NCBI GenBank assembly: GCA_003010405.1
Contig: PJLO01000018.1
Coordinates: forward strand, 1-44,598
DNA from: Acidobacteriota bacterium
Lineage (GTDB): Bacteria > Acidobacteriota > Terriglobia > Terriglobales > Acidobacteriaceae
Direction: 5' to 3'
DNA: 44,598 nucleotides
The stretch's first letter is position 1, and each line of letters opens with the position of its first letter. Both the position numbers and the translations under genes were made by a program. Positions 44,002 to 44,598 of the stretch are shown one piece after another. Under the pieces are notes generated by a model, which worked only from the letters and a program-made list of their open reading frames with translations, was not told where the DNA came from and made no database searches.

Positions 44002-44543
44002 ATGTGATTTGCAATTGCGACAAGACTATTTTAACCGAAATTCGCGGTAATTTGTGGTTTTTTGCCCTGCGTTAATCTCCAACCCGATGGTACCACTGAG
44101 AAAGGTTTTTTGCCAAGGCAGGTACTCACTCTAATGATCATCTGCCTTGGCTTTTGTAACGAAAAGTTTACACTTTTCCTCGATTTGAATTGTTAAATAG
44201 TAATCTGACTTACGTATTAATCAGTAGAACGATTAGCTACCGTTCTGGATCATGCTTTGTCTTTGTTTGAGGGGCACCAACCAGTGCCCCTCTTGCCTAA
44301 GACAGAACGATGATTCAGGCAAAACAAAGAAAAGAAATATATCTTTCCATCTCCTTTGCCTATTTTAGCTACAAAGGCAAATAATGGTCCCTTCCTTCTC
44401 CCGCAGAGCACAATTCACGACAAAATTTGGCATTCGGGTGGTCCCTTCACAAAAAGGCTTAAAGTACTCCAACCTAGTTAATTGGCCTAATCTAGCCACA
44501 ATCTCTCCCAAACAAATTGCAACATGGGACGCTGAGGACCCCA
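44002..44543. other. Gene-free stretch with two strong hairpins
   Basis: GCCAAGGCAG (44112-44121) pairs with CTGCCTTGGC (44142-44151), a 10-bp stem with a 20-base loop, followed by TTTTG. AGGGGCAC (44270-44277) pairs with GTGCCCCT (44284-44291), an 8-bp stem with a 6-base loop. The rest is A/T-rich, without a recognised gene. They could end transcription towards the IS or be part of an untranslated RNA. Confidence 0.5.
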
Positions 44544-44598
44544 TGTCAAGGGCGGAGTAAAAGTAGGCCAGTAGGGCGGAGTAAAAGTGAGCCAGTAG
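44544..44598. mobile_element. Terminus of an IS21-family-like insertion sequence (right)
   Basis: TGTCAAGGGCGG... is the exact reverse complement of bases 1-55 and extends past the window. The window is therefore bounded by inward-facing copies of the same IS end, or by the two ends of one IS with long inverted repeats. Confidence 0.65.

Noticed and set aside
44541..44543. CCA next to the right IS end matching CCA at 56-58 as a target duplication of one IS
   Set aside because: Only three bases, shorter than the 4-8 bp known for IS21; chance is likely.
1..44598. CRISPR arrays, rRNA genes, kaiA, and conjugation genes
   Set aside because: I looked for regular spaced repeats and for these gene families and saw none.

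Overview
The window is 44.6 kb of bacterial DNA. Its ends are two copies of one 55-bp sequence in opposite orientation, and they look like the termini of an IS21-family insertion sequence facing inward. The host is probably an acidobacterium (Terriglobia-like) or a close relative. The evidence is the moderate G+C, the frequent GTG/TTG starts, a secreted YXWGXW-type protein, a MerR-HTH/TPR protein, PilZ and DUF2231 proteins, and the number of PAS histidine kinases. This is inference from protein style; there is no rRNA or marker gene.

Layout. (1) 1-7580 is an integrated mobile element, cut on the left by the IS. It has a serine recombinase with a clear promoter and a 14-bp inverted repeat in its leader, unknown and DNA-binding small proteins, and a tightly coupled run (replication-initiator-like protein, DnaB-type helicase, a 55-aa protein, excisionase-like HTH, tyrosine integrase). 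This run stops beside an intact tRNA-Thr(CGT), the likely attachment site. No virion genes are seen, so it resembles a phage satellite or an integrative plasmid. (2) 7.8-14.7 kb is ordinary chromosome: MerR-HTH/TPR protein, acyl-CoA dehydrogenase, PilZ protein, DUF2231 membrane protein, MFS exporter, bacterioferritin, DedA-PAP2 fusion. (3) 15.08-26.82 kb is a 13-gene respiratory complex I-type cluster in the order J-K-(L-like)-small orf-(L/MrpD-like)-M-N-A-B-C-D-H-I. It lacks the NADH-oxidising subunits E, F and G, carries four antiporter-like subunits instead of three, and is a circular permutation of the usual order with a candidate second promoter at the join. It looks compositionally different from its flanks. 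(4) 27.1-33.1 kb is a KaiC-KaiB-KaiB-PAS histidine kinase-receiver operon, a clock-like or stress-timing module without KaiA. (5) 33.1-44.0 kb holds signalling and secreted proteins: a small exported peptide, a frameshifted NarL-type regulator, a His-rich YXWGXW protein, an ankyrin/TPR protein beside a coiled-coil exported protein, a four-PAS histidine kinase, an integrase relic, a hybrid kinase with a periplasmic solute-binding-type sensor, and tRNA-Arg(TCT). (6) The last 0.5 kb has two strong hairpins and no gene before the second IS end.

In the nuo cluster, B/C/D/I would pass electrons to quinone and H/J/K plus four antiporter-like proteins would move ions. The electron donor must come from outside the window (ferredoxin, F420 or another module). 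The kai operon joins an ATPase/kinase clock protein to a sensor kinase and a lone receiver. No CRISPR array or rRNA gene was seen.
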